Source: DATBAT01 sp963824805 (GTDB taxonomy: Bacteria; Acidobacteriota; Terriglobia; Terriglobales; Acidobacteriaceae). From it: 64,000 bases of DNA. The notes beneath the pieces were generated by a model. The model made no database searches, was not told the DNA's origin, and saw nothing but the letters and a program-made list of their open reading frames with translations. Below, piece after piece: positions 46,916 through 55,876 of this stretch. The stretch covers positions 1-64,000 of the forward strand of contig CAWGQZ010000049.1 in assembly GCA_963824805.1 (NCBI GenBank). Direction: 5' to 3'. A program made the position numbers and the translations under genes. Position 1 is the stretch's first letter, and each line of letters starts with the position of its first letter.

Positions 46916-47238
46916 TGCGGCCGTTCCGCGTTCCTTCCCCAGGTACGCAGGCCTCCGCCACAATATTCATTTCAAAACAGATTCTGGAATCTTATGTTGG
47001 AACCTACGTGCTTGACTCTCCGGACCGGGCGACGGTTTCGATTTCCATGACAGCAGGCGAGCTTGCCCTGGAAACTGGCGGGGAGCAAGAATGCTCGCTT
47101 ACCGTGATCTCCGAAAACAGGTTTGCCGTTTGCAATGGATCAGATCTTTGGATTGAGTTCCTATTGCCCGGAAGTGGGATGGCTCAGCAAATCATCATTC
47201 ATGATGCCGGTCGAGAAATAAGAGCGCACCGCCGCTAA
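46915..47238 (+). CDS. DUF3471-like domain, possibly the end of the preceding gene
   Basis: 107 residues. From about residue 20 the sequence ISKQILESYVGTYVLDSPDR resembles the lipocalin-like DUF3471 domain, usually found as a C-terminal extracytoplasmic unit. A cytoplasmic stand-alone version would be unusual. It has no signal peptide and overlaps the preceding stop region by one base. I think it is the C-terminal domain of the 46295 gene, detached by an indel, but an independent coupled gene cannot be ruled out. Confidence 0.5.
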   Translation: MRPFRVPSPGTQASATIFISKQILESYVGTYVLDSPDRATVSISMTAGELALETGGEQECSLTVISENRFAVCNGSDLWIEFLLPGSGMAQQIIIHDAGREIRAHRR

Positions 47239-47258
47239 AGCGACAGCAACGCACGCTC

Positions 47259-47287
47259 TTGACCCATCCCCCCTTCCTCGCTATCAT
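47259..47287 (+). promoter_or_regulatory. Probable promoter of the SAM-riboswitch operon
   Basis: TTGACC (47259-47264) and TATCAT (47282-47287) with a 17-bp spacer. Transcription would begin near 47294, about 26 nt before the riboswitch. Confidence 0.55.
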
Positions 47288-47319
47288 TTGTAACAGTTTG
47301 CTCTAACCGAGCAGACCTT

Positions 47320-47436
47320 GGATTTCATGCAGAGTGGCTGAGGGACGAGCCCTAAGAAGCCACGACAACCGGATCAGAAGTCTACTTCTGGTCGCCCGGT
47401 GTCAACTCTCTCCCGGTTGCGGGGAACATGAGATTC
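47320..47436 (+). promoter_or_regulatory. SAM riboswitch (S-box, SAM-I clan)
   Basis: The layout of a SAM-I aptamer is present. P1 is ATTTCATG (47322-47329) with CATGAGAT (47427-47434). P2 is GTGGCT (47334-47339) with AGCCAC (47358-47363), with the conserved GAGGGAC...GAGCCCT interior that makes the pseudoknot. P3 is ACCGG/CCGGT with an inner CAGAAG/CTTCTG hairpin. The GGTGTCAACTC joining segment and P4 (TCCC/GGGA) follow. SAM binding would stabilise P1. An intrinsic terminator downstream completes an off-switch ahead of the threonine-synthase-like gene. Confidence 0.88.
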
Positions 47437-47463
47437 GGGGTGAGAGTGTTTTTCCACCTCGTG

Positions 47464-47500
47464 CCTCTTTTCCTATTCCTGGAGAAGAGGTTTTATTTTT
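47464..47500 (+). terminator. Riboswitch-controlled intrinsic terminator
   Basis: CCTCTTTTCC (47464-47473) pairs with GGAGAAGAGG (47481-47490), followed by TTTTATTTTT. It lies between the SAM aptamer and the coding start at 47550, as expected for the expression platform. Confidence 0.85.
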
Positions 47501-47549
47501 GGCAAAATCGGCTCGTCCCGGCGCGCGTGAAACGCGAAAGAGAGTGGCC

Positions 47550-48803
47550 ATGGCAAGTTTTGAATTGCGCTGTCGGGAGTGTAACAAGAGCTGGGGAAAT
47601 CAGCCCCGCTCCATCTGTGACGATTGCTTCTCGCCGCTGGAAGTCTTCTACGATTACGATTCCGTCCGTTCGACGTTTACCCGCGAGCGTATCGCCCAGG
47701 GTCCGCCCAGCATGTGGCGCTATTCCGACCTGCTGCCCCTGCCAGAGAACTTCAAGCCCGCCATGCCCACTGGCTTTACGCCCCTTCTGAACGCGCCACA
47801 TTTGGCAGAGTCGCTCGGAGGCAAGAACCTGTTCCTGAAAAATGACGCGGTCTGCCTTCCTACGCTGAGCTTTAAAGATCGCGTGGTGGCTGTCGCCTTG
47901 GCGCAGGCCAAGGCTTTCGGATTCGAAGTGGTCTCCTGCTCCTCTACCGGGAACCTGGCGAACGCGGTTGCCGCCCATGCCGCGCGCAATGGCTTCCAGG
48001 CCTGGATCTTCATCCCTTCGGACCTCGAACCGGCCAAGATCGTGGGCACCCAGGTGTTCGGCGCCAAGGTGGTTCGCATTTCGGGAAGCTACGACCAGGT
48101 CAATCGCTTGTGCTCGCAGATTGCCGACGAACACAACTGGGGATTCGTGAACGTCAATCTGCGCCCTTATTATGCCGAGGGGTCAAAAACCGTTGGCTAC
48201 GAAATCGCCGAGCAACTGGGCTGGCGACTTCCGGACAATGTCGTCGTTCCCATGGCGGGTGGATCTCTGATTACGAAGGTGAAAAAGGCATTCGGTGAAC
48301 TCATCGAACTGGGACTCGTCGAAGACAAGCCGGTTAAATTCTTTGGCGCTCAAGCTACCGGCTGCTCCCCGATCTCGACCGCTGTGAAAGCCGGCAACAC
48401 CGAAATCGAACCGCAGAAGCCAAAGACCATCGCCCGCTCGCTGGCCATCGGAAATCCGGCCGACGGTCACTACGCCATCAAGACCATCACCGGAAGCGGC
48501 GGATGGTCGGAGGATGTCTCCGACGCGGAAGTGGTCGATGGAATTCAGTTGCTGGCCACCACCGAAGGCGTCTTCACCGAAACTGCCGGCGGCGTGACTG
48601 TAGGCTGCGCCCGCAAGCTATACGCTTCGGGACGCATCTCTCCTGACGAAACCACAGTCCTCTGCATCACGGGCAACGGGCTGAAGACGACTGATGCGCT
48701 TACGGGAAAGTATGAGGTCGAGTCCCCGATCGCACCCAAGCTGGCGGAGTTTGAGGCTTATTTGAGCCGTAGCCTGAACCTGCCCGAGACGGTGGCCGTC
48801 TGA
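47550..48803 (+). CDS. thrC: Threonine-synthase-like PLP enzyme under SAM control
   Basis: The ATG at 47550 is preferred to an in-frame start at 47334, which would lie inside the riboswitch. The 417-residue product starts with a zinc ribbon (Cys8, Cys11, Cys23, Cys26), as in the longer ThrC type. The PLP lysine is Lys109 in LSFKDRVVAVAL, with the phosphate loop SSTGNLANAVAAHAA. Threonine synthase converts O-phosphohomoserine to threonine. SAM control and coupling to a MoaD/ThiS-like carrier, through a one-base stop/start overlap, are more typical of sulfur-transfer pathways, so it might instead use the carrier thiocarboxylate to make homocysteine. Confidence 0.85.
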   Translation: MASFELRCRECNKSWGNQPRSICDDCFSPLEVFYDYDSVRSTFTRERIAQGPPSMWRYSDLLPLPENFKPAMPTGFTPLLNAPHLAESLGGKNLFLKNDAVCLPTLSFKDRVVAVALAQAKAFGFEVVSCSSTGNLANAVAAHAARNGFQAWIFIPSDLEPAKIVGTQVFGAKVVRISGSYDQVNRLCSQIADEHNWGFVNVNLRPYYAEGSKTVGYEIAEQLGWRLPDNVVVPMAGGSLITKVKKAFGELIELGLVEDKPVKFFGAQATGCSPISTAVKAGNTEIEPQKPKTIARSLAIGNPADGHYAIKTITGSGGWSEDVSDAEVVDGIQLLATTEGVFTETAGGVTVGCARKLYASGRISPDETTVLCITGNGLKTTDALTGKYEVESPIAPKLAEFEAYLSRSLNLPETVAV

Positions 48804-49084
48804 TGCCGATCACCGTGCAAATTCCGTCAGCGTTGCGCCGCCATACCAACGGCACCGCTAAAATCACCTGCTCGGTGACCGACTTAAACGGGCTCTTCTC
48901 AGAACTGGATGCGAAGTTCCCCGAACTCAAACCTCACCTGCGGGACGAAACCGGACAGATTCGACGCTTCCTGAACGTCTACGTCAATGAAGAAGACATC
49001 CGCTTCCTGGGAGGGAATAACTATGCCTTCCAGGACGGAGACGAAGTGCTTCTTGTGCCGTCGATCGCCGGCGGCCGATTCTGA
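48803..49084 (+). CDS. MoaD/ThiS-family sulfur-carrier-like protein
   Basis: A 93-residue ubiquitin-like protein (PITVQIPSALRRHTNG to VLLVPSIAGGRF). The diglycine is followed by Arg-Phe, so the mature carrier would need those two residues removed before it can be activated to a thiocarboxylate, as described for some cysteine- and homocysteine-forming carriers. The NEEDIRFLGGNNYAFQDGDEV stretch matches the CysO/MoaD-like group. Its ATG overlaps the TGA of the PLP-enzyme gene. No JAMM peptidase or E1-like enzyme is adjacent in the window. Confidence 0.9.
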   Translation: MPITVQIPSALRRHTNGTAKITCSVTDLNGLFSELDAKFPELKPHLRDETGQIRRFLNVYVNEEDIRFLGGNNYAFQDGDEVLLVPSIAGGRF

Positions 49085-49110
49085 GTTGACTCGGTTGAGC
49101 ATGACGAAAA

Positions 49111-51018
49111 TTACCGGGCCTTAATGATCGCACCCAAAACATCCGGCTTCGATTCATCCCGCACCAGATGCGGATACATTTCCCCGCCGTGATAATCCAG
49201 CTTGTAGATTTTGTAGTAGTCAGTATTCTCGACCAGCAGTTCGAATGGGGCAGAACTGTTTTTGGTTGCCTTCAAGGCATCGCGGAACACGTCATCGGTG
49301 TACTTGCGGCCGTTGACGCCGACAATTTTCATTCCCGGCCCAATCCCGGCCTTGGCAGCTGGCATTCCTTCGAATGTGTCTGTAATGGTGCCATCTTTCT
49401 TCAGCCTTAATCCTACGGAGAACGAGGCCTCGATTCGGTCACGCTGGCCCTCTTCCGCTTTGAGTAATTCCGACGGAGTTCCGTCATACACCAGTTTCCA
49501 GCCGCTGTTTTCAATCCCAGTCAATGGTGCTCCGGGCCCGTGGTTGGTAAGCCGCTCCGTCCAGAATCCGCGCCAGTCGTAGGGCGCTACCTGGTTCAGC
49601 GTGTTTACCACGTCATCGAAAGTGTAGGTCTTGACCTCCGGCGGACCGCTCTGCCCGCCGTGAAATAAATGGCAGAAGTCATCGATGCTCTTCTGTTGAT
49701 TAGTTTGCTGACGAATGATGGTGTCTACCCAAAGCCAGTTCAAAACGTCTTCCTCGTAATAATCGAGTCCGCGCCGCCACGAGTTCCACTCCGCCGGAGC
49801 TCCTTGCATCGCCGGAACTCCATCGGCAGTGTCCTGCAAATTGCGCCAGGTGCGACCCGGATTGTGATCGAGAGTAGCGGCAATATAAGCCAGCGAATCA
49901 TTAAACTGGTCTGGTGTTCGGATTCCAGTGCGCCCGCTGAGCACGTCTCCGAGATACGAGGTCAAGCCTTCATAGACCCAGAGCAGATCGGTCTTCATGG
50001 GTTGCTCATAATCCGGTGTCGCCAGGTCAAAGGGCCGCCTGTACTTGCCGTTCCAGGAATGTACGTACTCGTGAGTGAGCAGGCCGGCCGCCAACAACCG
50101 CAGGCTGGGGTCGATCAAAGCGCGTTCTCCCTCGCGGCTGTCATTTGACTCGTGATGCTCAAGGCCGAAGTGGGCGACGTGATCGCTCAAGCTGTAAAGA
50201 AAGTGATAGTCGCGAAAGTGCTGCGCTCCAAAAAGCTTGAGCGCCTGGTCGGTGAGGCTCTTGTAGCGATCGAGAACATCCTGGGGAGCATCAAGAGCAG
50301 CCGCGCTATCGGCGGCGATATCCATTTCCTGTTGAGGATTGTCAGCCAGCGGCACCACTCGCAGGAACTCCCCGGTAATGATCGGGGAGTCCACCAGCGT
50401 GGTTAGCGAAACCGCTTTGAACCTAATCTCGCTGCCCGATTGCGAGTCCACGGGAAGTGGCGTTCCAAACTTCCATCCCTCCGGCAATTTCAGACTGGCC
50501 TGGTAGTTCAACTCATCGGAGGTCCACCCCGCCGGGTACAGCAGCATCGTGTTCCAACTCAGCACAGCCATCTTGTTGGTCGCCGACGGACCTCCGGTGT
50601 AAAGCCCTTCTTCTCCCGCGGGAGCAAGGAAATCAAGGGAGGTGTCGACGGTAGTCACTCCCGCTGGGACCTGAACATGCAGCGTCCACCCATCCAACAG
50701 GTCGCGCCGCCACTTCAGCTCTTGGCCGCCGGCGTAAAACTTCAATCCAGCCAATTCCTGGATCGGCCCAGTTGGCCCATGCTCGCCAGGAATCCATTTC
50801 GGATAGTAGAGAACAAGGTCGCCGGGCTTCGCCGGAATCGCCAGCTTGGCGTGGAAAATCTTACGCGGCGTTTCGGTCGCGTCCAGACTGATGGTGATGG
50901 TCGGCGCCGGAGGTTTGGCTACCTCCTTTTCCTTCTTCTTGTCCGCCATGGCGGGAAGAAATGAAAATGCTAAAACAGCGGTGAGAAAAATTCCCCGACG
51001 GACGAAGAAAAAGGCCAC
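49111..51018 (-). CDS. M61 family (glycyl) aminopeptidase with PDZ domain
   Basis: 635 residues with a signal peptide (cleaved near PAMADKK). The order is N-terminal beta domain, gluzincin catalytic domain and C-terminal PDZ. The zinc motif HEYVH is at 316-320 and the third ligand Glu350 in YEGLTSYLGD. The PDZ domain (LRLKKDGTITDTFEGMPAAKAGIGPGMKIVGVNG, about 540-600) is normal for M61. The family takes N-terminal Gly/Ala from peptides in the periplasm. The gene converges with the ThiS-like gene. Confidence 0.93.
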   Translation of the reverse strand: MAFFFVRRGIFLTAVLAFSFLPAMADKKKEKEVAKPPAPTITISLDATETPRKIFHAKLAIPAKPGDLVLYYPKWIPGEHGPTGPIQELAGLKFYAGGQELKWRRDLLDGWTLHVQVPAGVTTVDTSLDFLAPAGEEGLYTGGPSATNKMAVLSWNTMLLYPAGWTSDELNYQASLKLPEGWKFGTPLPVDSQSGSEIRFKAVSLTTLVDSPIITGEFLRVVPLADNPQQEMDIAADSAAALDAPQDVLDRYKSLTDQALKLFGAQHFRDYHFLYSLSDHVAHFGLEHHESNDSREGERALIDPSLRLLAAGLLTHEYVHSWNGKYRRPFDLATPDYEQPMKTDLLWVYEGLTSYLGDVLSGRTGIRTPDQFNDSLAYIAATLDHNPGRTWRNLQDTADGVPAMQGAPAEWNSWRRGLDYYEEDVLNWLWVDTIIRQQTNQQKSIDDFCHLFHGGQSGPPEVKTYTFDDVVNTLNQVAPYDWRGFWTERLTNHGPGAPLTGIENSGWKLVYDGTPSELLKAEEGQRDRIEASFSVGLRLKKDGTITDTFEGMPAAKAGIGPGMKIVGVNGRKYTDDVFRDALKATKNSSAPFELLVENTDYYKIYKLDYHGGEMYPHLVRDESKPDVLGAIIKAR

Positions 51019-51126
51019 GTACCCTCCAGAAAATTCCGATTCAACTCATACCCAAACAATTGTTATTCCACAGCGCGGCCGTACCGCGAAGAATCTGCTT
51101 TCGGCACCGCCCAGTACTCATGCATT

Positions 51127-52047
51127 CTAACTGCGGTCCCGGCGGGCGATCCAAAGGGTATGCTCGCGAGAAATAGCATTTTCCGCGTCACCTACAAAGT
51201 TGGAGAAGTCCGCGTCGCTACCAAGATGGCTGCCCTGTTCCTCAATGAAACCCAATTCCAGCGCTGCCACGGCATAGGACTGCGCCAACTCTTCATGCTG
51301 CCGCACCTGCAGCCAGGCCACCAGAGCGCTAGCTAAGGCCGAGAACACACCCACCAGATTCCACCTGGATCCCGGCGACGCAATCATGAAAGCGCCCGCC
51401 GCCAGTGCCATCGCCTGGCTCACCAGGATCACTACAAAATAGCGGCTCTCCGCGGTTTGACTCTTGCGCGCCTTGCGGCCATACCAGCTGCGCTGATCGG
51501 CAATACGCTGCGAAAGGTAAGTCTGCCGTCGGCTGTCGAGCGCCATCGCCCGCACTTCACGCATGCGCGGCGAAATTTGTGGCTTGTCGGTGTATTCGCT
51601 GCTCACCCCAACCGCGAGCTGATCGGAGTCTTTCACCAGAGCCTTCAAGTCCGCGATGAATTTGGTATCTACATCAGCTCCTTGTAAGCCGATGAAGTAC
51701 GGCTCGGCGCCCGCCATATAGCGCCACGCCATGCTTTTTGCAGATTCAGAGATGGCTCGCCCGCCGTACCAGAGCTTTTCCGGCTTCAGCGAGCGTCGAA
51801 TCGCCGTAAGAACAAAACTGAGCGAGACCAGCGCTGTGCTCGCGACCGCGAGGGAAGTCTTAGCGCCGGAGATCACTCCCGACAACGCCCCCAGGCCGGC
51901 GGCAACTACTAAGCAGAGAAGGATAGAGCTGGTAAAAAGCAGATGCTTGCCTTGCGCCGCTATCGAAGCGCGGTCGGCCGCTTGAAACAGCGCAGGGTAG
52001 TCGGAGTTCTTTACTTCCAGCCTGGTTGGAGTGGCGACCTCTGGCAT
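51127..52047 (-). CDS. SLATT/DUF4231-type membrane protein
   Basis: 306 residues. Two pairs of membrane helices (about 35-85 and 205-245) separated by a charged, helical region fit the SLATT architecture: an N-terminal part starting NSDYPALFQAADRASIAAQ and a C-terminal DUF4231-like part WLQVRQHEELAQSYAVAALELGF. SLATT domains are predicted pore-forming effectors often paired with nucleotide-signalling (SMODS) or SLOG sensors. No such gene is adjacent; neighbours are an M61 peptidase and a VWA protein. So it is either an orphan effector or a housekeeping relative. The assignment rests on pattern memory. Confidence 0.7.
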   Translation of the reverse strand: MPEVATPTRLEVKNSDYPALFQAADRASIAAQGKHLLFTSSILLCLVVAAGLGALSGVISGAKTSLAVASTALVSLSFVLTAIRRSLKPEKLWYGGRAISESAKSMAWRYMAGAEPYFIGLQGADVDTKFIADLKALVKDSDQLAVGVSSEYTDKPQISPRMREVRAMALDSRRQTYLSQRIADQRSWYGRKARKSQTAESRYFVVILVSQAMALAAGAFMIASPGSRWNLVGVFSALASALVAWLQVRQHEELAQSYAVAALELGFIEEQGSHLGSDADFSNFVGDAENAISREHTLWIARRDRS

Positions 52048-52192
52048 CCGCGTCCTTGCCGGGGTTCCATTTCATGAATGCCCGGAGAGCTATGGATATT
52101 ACCCTCGAAGGCGGTCAGGGAACAAGCAAACGTCTGGCATCCCCACCATGGTCCAAGGGCATTTCCTTGGCGAATCTTAGTCTCCTTGGTGA

Positions 52193-52402
52193 TTATCTGG
52201 ATTTCCTCTTCGGGACTTTCGCTCCCTTTTTGCGGGCTTCAGAAAGTCCAATGGCAATAGCCTGCTTGCGGCTTTTCACGGTTCCGCCCTTCCCGCCTTT
52301 GCCGGATTTGAGCGTGCCTTTCTTCTTACGACGCATAGCGCTGGCTACGGTTTTGCCTGCTGCCGTGCCATATTTTCTACTGGAACTCCTCTTAGTCGGC
52401 AT
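52193..52402 (-). CDS. Small basic Gly/Lys-rich protein (DUF6496-like)
   Basis: 69 residues, highly basic, with GKGGKGGTVKSRKQAIAIGL then SEARKKGAKVPKRKSR. Proteins with this KxRKQAIAIGLSEARKxG core are widespread in soil and plant-associated bacteria; their function is unknown, and nucleic-acid binding is likely from charge. A clear AGGAG lies upstream of the ATG. The intergenic region beyond it toward the SLATT gene has no other coding sense. Confidence 0.8.
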   Translation of the reverse strand: MPTKRSSSRKYGTAAGKTVASAMRRKKKGTLKSGKGGKGGTVKSRKQAIAIGLSEARKKGAKVPKRKSR

Positions 52403-52499
52403 TAGAAATCTCCTGCGGTTTAGAGGGACAAAATTTACTTTGGGTTGCGCGGCGGAACCCTAAGCCTCTAAGACAGCGATGTGACGAGACCTCGCCAGC

Positions 52500-53637
52500 T
52501 CAGTTCCGGTCTCCGTAATATCCTTCGCGAGCCTGCACAACCAGGTCTTTCTTCTTCATCGTCAACTGAATCTTGTGATAGCCCGAGTCCCCCGCGCCCG
52601 CCCGATCAGGTGTGTAGCCGAGGTTATATTGGTGCCGAAGTTCGTCCTCGATCTGGTTGTAGATCTGATCGATCGGCTCCTTCTTAGAAACCTCAAACAT
52701 CCGCCCCCCACTTTCCTTCGAAATGCGCTCCAGAATTTTCTTACCATCGGGACGCTCCCGCTGCTGCGGGTATCCTCCACCGTGGCGCCCGCCACCCGGC
52801 CGCCCCATGCCCCCTCCGCCGATTCCACCGCCGAGCCTGGGACTACCAAACCCGCCACCATAGCCTTCCTCGTCCTTGAAGAGAATGGAATAGACCACTG
52901 TGTCTGCGCGCTGTGCCGATTCCATCGCGGACTCGAGCGATTCCTTGCTGCCGGTGTCAACGCCGTCGGAAAGAATGATCAGCGCCTTTCGGCCTTCCTG
53001 CTTCTTCATTAATTCATCGGAAGCCAGATAAACCGCGTCATAGAGCATGGTGCCGCCGCCACGAAACCCTCCACCTCCACGGCCGCGTCCACCACGCCCC
53101 GGGTACGAAGAAGGATCAGAGCCAGGATTCCTTGCACCTCCCGTGCTGGTCCGCTCCAGCCGCGGAGTTTCCAGATTGTCCAATGCCGCTTCCAGCTTCT
53201 GGTGCGACGACGTCAAGTCCTGTAACAACTCCACCTCGCGATCAAAGTGAATGATGAACGCCCGATCGCGGTCTTCGCGAACCATGCGATCGAGAAAACT
53301 ATGGCTGGCGCTGCGTTCCTGGTCGAGCACGCGCCGCTGGCTGAGGCTGGTGTCTACCAGCAGACCAAGCGTCAGCGGAAGATTGCTCTCTTGGGTGAAA
53401 TAATGAATGCTCTGCGGCCGTCCGTCCTCGGCAAGAGCGAAGTCATCCTTATTCAAATTGCCGACGACAGCACCGTGTTTATCGCGCACGGTGGCCAGCA
53501 CATTCACCACCTTCACATTGACGGACATCGTGGTCACCGGCTGCGCTATCCGGCGTCTGTCCAAGGACCAGCGCAGCACAAGCGATCACAGAGATCAAAG
53601 CAGGGAATTTTCCCGAGGGGAACACACTAGGTTGCAT
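52500..53637 (-). CDS. VWFA-related acidobacterial protein, frameshift after signal peptide
   Basis: A secreted von Willebrand factor A protein of the VWFA-related type common in Acidobacteria. The long frame from 53579 begins inside the protein (VTTMSVNVKVVNVLATVRDK). A signal peptide (MQPSVFPSGKFPALISVIAC) lies upstream in another frame from 53637, and one missing base near 53545 (AGCGCAGCCGGTGACC) joins them. The VWA fold spans about 70-300, with MIDAS start DTSLS, TMLYDAVY and LSDGVDTGS. A Gly/Arg-rich segment (PGRGGRGRGGGGF) and a second glycine-rich loop interrupt it. It ends in a short beta domain. Ligand unknown. Confidence 0.85.
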
Positions 53638-53773
53638 AAACGATTCAGATCGACACGCCGGACCGCACAACAGGCACTCTTCTCCGTACCAGTGAGAACC
53701 ACAATAGGGAAGGCAGGGTTGTGAGCGGGAAGGGTAAAAATTTGTAAAGGTCAAAAAGAGGAACGCCGGAGCG

Positions 53774-54586
53774 TCACTCGACCTGTGCGACCTGAACCGT
53801 AATGTTGTCCGGCCCGCCGCGGTCACGCGCCATTTTGATCAGCTCCCGGCACGCCGCCTCAGGTTTCTTGGAAGTCACAATCTTTTGGATATCGGATTCT
53901 GCAAGCAAACTCCATAACCCATCCGTACACAACACCAGGGTATCTCCCGGTTCCAGCGAAAGCGGTTCTTCTGGACACTCCGGTGCCACCTCCGCCCCAG
54001 CTCCCAGCGCCGAGGTCAGAATGTGCCGTTGCGGATGCGACCCCGCCTCTTCGGTGCTGATAATCCCTTGTTCTACCAACTTGCCGACATAAGATTGATC
54101 GCGGGTCAGCCGATGAATGCTGTCTTCTCGCGCCAGATAGAGTCGGCTGTCGCCGACATGCGCGTAATAAAGGTCGTGGTCGCGCAGCACCACCACGGTA
54201 CAGGTCGTTCCCATGCCCTGAAGTCCGGGATGACTGTCGGCATACTGCAGAATTTTTCTGTGTGCGGTCTGAAAGGCAGTAAACAGAATAGCGCGGATAT
54301 CGCCGCCCTTGGCGGAAGAATAAATTTCCTGAACTGTATCTACTGCAATGCGGCTGGCCTCAGCCCCGCCTTCATGGCCGCCCATGCCGTCGGCCACACT
54401 GAACAATCTGCCCTTCTCCTGGAATTGCCCATCGTTCTTGCTTTCCCAGTAAGCAAACCTGTCCTCATTGTTTTCCCGCTGGCAGCCTACGTCACTCAGC
54501 CCTGCCAGCTTAACCCCCGGCCTCATCCGCATGCACTCCGCGCCCTCGCCTTCGATATGTTGACGCCCGGTTTTCAGCCCACTCAT
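53774..54586 (-). CDS. PP2C-type Ser/Thr protein phosphatase
   Basis: 270 residues of the bacterial PP2C (Stp/PrpC) family. Metal-binding motifs are present: QRENNEDRF at the start, VADGMGGHEGG (Asp66), LVLCTDGLW and GGPDNITV near the end. It removes phosphate from Ser/Thr in signalling proteins and often partners a Hanks-type kinase; none is seen in the window. The N-terminal ~20 residues before MRMRPGVKLAG are not conserved, so the start may lie at the internal ATG instead. Cytoplasmic. Confidence 0.93.
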   Translation of the reverse strand: MSGLKTGRQHIEGEGAECMRMRPGVKLAGLSDVGCQRENNEDRFAYWESKNDGQFQEKGRLFSVADGMGGHEGGAEASRIAVDTVQEIYSSAKGGDIRAILFTAFQTAHRKILQYADSHPGLQGMGTTCTVVVLRDHDLYYAHVGDSRLYLAREDSIHRLTRDQSYVGKLVEQGIISTEEAGSHPQRHILTSALGAGAEVAPECPEEPLSLEPGDTLVLCTDGLWSLLAESDIQKIVTSKKPEAACRELIKMARDRGGPDNITVQVAQVE

Positions 54587-54823
54587 CAGCGGGCTGCAAT
54601 CAGCAAAAGGGGAACGGGAGTCTTAGCGGATGGCTCTCCAGCGGAGCAAAACCTTGCCCCATAGCTAGAAAGTCCGCCGCCCCAGCAGATTGCCACGAAT
54701 TATATAGCCGAGCGCCAGCTTACGCTTGCCGCGAATGACATTTGTCACGAAACCAGAATGATGTTCTCCACTGGCGGGATCTTCGCGCAGCCAGCATGAT
54801 GGGTGCGCTGGAGGAAGTCTTGC

Positions 54824-55819
54824 ATGATGGCAGCCCTGCAACAGGTTCCACCCTTGAAGCCGCAAAGTCTGGAGGTTGAGGTAGCTGGCCTTCGCGGTGT
54901 CACCAAGACCTACGGGGACATAAAGGCGCTCAACAACGTAGACTTTTCCGTGCGCGCCGGAGAGTTGGTAGCTTTACTCGGCCCCAACGGCGCAGGGAAG
55001 ACAACCGCCGTCAAACTTCTGCTCGGTGTCGCCGCCCCTACTGCCGGGACTGTCAATGTCTTCGGTGGCAACCCAGTGAATCCGGGTGTGCGCATGCGTA
55101 CCGGAGCCATGTTGCAGGTTGGCAAGGTTCCCGAAACCTTGCGCGTACGCGAGCACCTCAGCCTGTTTTCCTCCTACTATCTAAAGCCGCTTCCGCTCAC
55201 GGAAACGCTTTCTATCGCCGGGATCGAGTCCATCCAAGACCGCAAGTTCGGAGAACTCTCTGGAGGTCAAAAGCAGCGTGTCCTTTTCGCCCTGGCCGTC
55301 TGCGGCGACCCCGACATCCTCTTTCTGGACGAACCGACAGTCGGTATGGACGTGGAAGCCCGCCGCGCGTTGTGGCAGCAGATTCGCAATCTGGTGGCAC
55401 GCGGAAAAAGTGTTCTCCTGACAACCCACTACCTGCAGGAAGCAGACTCACTCGCTGACCGGGTGGTAGTTATCAACCAGGGATCGATCATCGCGGAAGG
55501 TACCTCGGCCGAAATCAAGGCCCAAACCGCCGGCCGCCGCATTCGCTGCGTAAGCCGGTTAGAACTAAGTAGTGTCCGCCAACTACCCGGAGTGCTGGAA
55601 GTCCGGCAAGACCGCGAGGCAATGGAAATCCATGCTGCCGAAGCTGAGGCGGTGGTTCGAGAACTGCTAAATCGCGACCCCACCCTCTCTGCGCTGGAAG
55701 TCACCAGCGCTGGTCTGGAAGAAGCCTTTCTCGCCCTAACCAAAGAAAATGGAGGCACAGGAAGTGTGGGGATAGGCCATGTGGGAATGGGCGCCCTCGG
55801 CCGTCCGAATCAAATGTAA
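54824..55819 (+). CDS. ABC transporter ATP-binding protein
   Basis: 331 residues from the ATG at 54824, which has GGAGGAAG seven bases before it; a GTG 21 bp upstream would place the ribosome site in the gene. The nucleotide-binding domain has Walker A GPNGAGKT (53-60), signature LSGGQKQR and Walker B LFLDEPT. A C-terminal extension of about 80 residues follows, as in antibiotic-export types. It opens a likely five-gene operon: ATPase, permease, small membrane protein, histidine kinase, response regulator. This resembles the Bacillus exporter/two-component pairs (yvfRS-yvfTU arrangement). Confidence 0.93.
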   Translation: MMAALQQVPPLKPQSLEVEVAGLRGVTKTYGDIKALNNVDFSVRAGELVALLGPNGAGKTTAVKLLLGVAAPTAGTVNVFGGNPVNPGVRMRTGAMLQVGKVPETLRVREHLSLFSSYYLKPLPLTETLSIAGIESIQDRKFGELSGGQKQRVLFALAVCGDPDILFLDEPTVGMDVEARRALWQQIRNLVARGKSVLLTTHYLQEADSLADRVVVINQGSIIAEGTSAEIKAQTAGRRIRCVSRLELSSVRQLPGVLEVRQDREAMEIHAAEAEAVVRELLNRDPTLSALEVTSAGLEEAFLALTKENGGTGSVGIGHVGMGALGRPNQM

Positions 55820-55876
55820 AAGTATTTTCCAAAGGAACATCCGGGCCTCAACCAAATCCGCCCTCGAAAGGCACCC

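Noticed and set aside
47334..47549. N-terminal extension of the threonine-synthase-like protein
   Set aside because: This stretch forms the SAM riboswitch and its terminator; the zinc-ribbon protein starts naturally at 47550.
51127..53637. CBASS-type defence operon around the SLATT-like gene
   Set aside because: No cyclase, nuclease or ubiquitin-like ancillary gene is next to it; the neighbours are ordinary.
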